Origin: Clostridium sp. M62/1
GTDB taxonomy: Bacteria; Bacillota; Clostridia; Lachnospirales; Lachnospiraceae
Length of the DNA: 64,000 bases
Direction: 5' to 3'
NCBI RefSeq assembly: GCF_020736365.1
Contig: NZ_CP085988.1
Span: 3,416,001-3,480,000 of the forward strand
Below are positions 63,038 to 64,000 of this stretch, in pieces. Within the stretch, counting starts at the first letter, position 1, and every line of letters starts with the position of its first letter. Both the position numbers and the translations under genes were made by a program. The notes under the pieces were generated by a model. That model ran no database searches. It was not told the DNA's origin and worked only from the letters and a program-made list of their open reading frames with translations.

Positions 63038-63198
63038 ACTTTCAAAAATCCATAAATGCTAGTAAAAACATTTTTTTATTACAGTAAAACCCTGTGTTTT
63101 TACCTGCATTTTTCGGCTGTTTTCGAGGATTTCCCATTCCAAAATTTTTGCTGCAAAACTTTTTTCTGAGCTCTCCCGCAGTCTTTTCAGTGGGTTCT

Positions 63199-63295
63199 TT
63201 GTCATCTTTGACAGTTTTGGCGTTCCTGTTTGTCAATTTCCCTCTGGCAAATGGCAAATCCCCTGGCAATTATCGTGTCAACCAGTGACAAATCC
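63199..63295. promoter_or_regulatory. TGTCA boxes upstream of grdE, candidate enhancer
   Basis: TGTCATCTTTGACA (TGTCA-N4-TGACA) at about 63200-63213, TTTGTCAATTT at about 63229-63239 and GTGACAAATC at about 63286-63295 lie 160-270 bp upstream of the -24/-12 promoter. The 413-bp gap 62949-63361 has no other feature than these. Confidence 0.55.
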
Positions 63296-63361
63296 TCTGT
63301 CAGCCTGCTTTCAGCCATTTTCATTTTTTCAGCACAGGCCCGTGGAACCCGGCCTGCCCGA

Positions 63362-63751
63362 TCAGACAACCCGGTCAATGGCCCCGCTGATCAGTTCCAA
63401 ATCGACCTGTCTGAAATCGTTTACAATCGACTCATCCCATTTTCTCACCGGACGATCACTGAGGAATTTTTTTGTCATAAGCACCGCATCCTCAATCATC
63501 AGTTCATTTTCAATGACTTCATCGCCATCCATTTTTCTGTCAGACAAAAGTACAGAGCGGAACGGCGTCTGATTCGGCTTGATGCTTCCAGCCATCGGAT
63601 GCGTCTCTATCCTGCTGCCTTTCTGGACATAGTCTCTGGCTCTCACGAGCACATCCAGATAGGATCCATCCTCCAGATAGTCTACCCTGACTCTATCCCT
63701 GTATTTTTCAAAACACAGACGGTTATTTGTAACTAGCAAATACATCTCCAT
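63362..63751 (-). CDS. grdX: GrdX protein
   Basis: A 129-residue GrdX, a small conserved protein coded at the start of glycine reductase loci, without known function. MEMYLLVTNNRLCFEKYRD, HPMAGSIKPNQTPFRSVLL and the late MTKKFLSDRPVRKW segment fit the family. It is separated from grdE by 413 bp containing the sigma-54 promoter, so it is probably transcribed apart. The start is preceded by AGGAGTATGG. Confidence 0.88.
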   Translation of the reverse strand: MEMYLLVTNNRLCFEKYRDRVRVDYLEDGSYLDVLVRARDYVQKGSRIETHPMAGSIKPNQTPFRSVLLSDRKMDGDEVIENELMIEDAVLMTKKFLSDRPVRKWDESIVNDFRQVDLELISGAIDRVV

Positions 63752-63931
63752 ACTCCTGTTGTCCTTTTGTTTTCAGCCTTCGGACAGCCTGTCCTTTCGC
63801 TGTTTAGCAAGCTCTATTATACGTCAAATCAGCTGAATAATAAAGCACTTTTTTTATGTTTTTTTAACTTTCACACAACTGTTTCCGGCGCTTTTGGCTC
63901 AAGATTCATGCATTTTCACACAAACACGTCA

Positions 63932-63988
63932 AAAAAGACTGCCAAAATTGTCAAACCATGGCTGATTTGAAATTCCGACAGTCTTTTT
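63932..63988. terminator. Bidirectional terminator at the right edge
   Basis: AAAAAGACTG (63932-63941) pairs with CAGTCTTTTT (63979-63988). It separates grdX from what lies beyond the window. No gene is seen in 63752-64000. Confidence 0.7.
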
Positions 63989-64000
63989 ATTCCAAAGGAA

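Overview
The window looks like a chromosomal segment of an anaerobic, amino-acid-fermenting Clostridia (probably Lachnospiraceae). The grounds are a complete selenium-dependent glycine reductase operon, selA/selB/tRNA-Sec, split-type gcvPA/gcvPB, an FtsH and UvrA of Firmicutes type, and mobile elements typical of gut Clostridia. The genus is inferred, not shown.

Layout. (1) 1-3.1 kb is an AT-rich, insertion-scarred stretch. An IS200/IS605-type element and a 1588-bp DDE insertion sequence have both hit one ATPase gene; removing the second IS plus one 5-bp target repeat restores the reading frame exactly. (2) 3.1-16.2 kb is a ~13.07-kb integrative and mobilizable element inserted in the 3' end of guaA. 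A 12-bp att core covering the last three guaA codons and the stop is duplicated at 3117-3128 and 16178-16189. From the guaA side it carries a small membrane protein gene, an XRE regulator with operator palindromes, xis, int, mobC, a RepA-like ATPase, an iteron-like array, an oriT-like hairpin, an IS110 element with a structured leader resembling a bridge RNA, a relaxase broken by two 1-nt deletions, tnpV, and a zur-znuABC zinc uptake cargo. (3) 16.2-25.3 kb is core chromosome: guaA, a GNAT acetyltransferase, uvrA, a possible structured RNA, ftsH and a marR-type regulator. (4) 25.5-34.5 kb is a surface-protein locus. Two paralogous secreted, cell-wall-binding-repeat proteins face each other as long, almost identical inverted repeats around a DUF234-type ATPase. 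Two translationally overlapping tyrosine recombinase genes follow; the second is split by an IS256-family element with an 8-bp target duplication. (5) 34.7-39.7 kb holds a polar amino acid ABC transporter, a YwaF/TIGR02206 membrane protein and an ATP-NAD-kinase-like protein. (6) 40-48.1 kb is a sigma-54 glycine module: SDR-gcvPA-gcvPB, a divergent sigma-54 activator and an NhaC-type transporter. (7) 48.4-55.1 kb is selenium metabolism: cysteine desulfurase-like protein, DUF3343, TusA-like protein, YedE, SelB, SelA, tRNA-Sec. (8) 55.4-63.75 kb is grdX-grdE-grdB-trxB-trxA-grdA-grdC-grdD, with in-frame Sec UGA codons in grdB and grdA.

How it works together. Glycine would be reduced to acetyl phosphate by the GrdB/E-A-C/D complexes with electrons from TrxB/TrxA, and oxidised through the GcvP subunits. 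The adjacent sel genes supply Sec-tRNA and the elongation factor needed to read the two UGA codons. Candidate -24/-12 promoters lie before grdE, the SDR-gcvP operon and the NhaC gene. TGTCA-type boxes occur in the same three control regions, so one activator (44412-46133) may control the whole glycine regulon.

The most unusual signals are: four hairpin elements with unrelated but self-complementary stems and an almost invariant loop (core TTCCRGNRAAGTCAC); the inverted surface-protein pair beside tandem recombinases; the IS110 leader RNA; and the zinc island at guaA.
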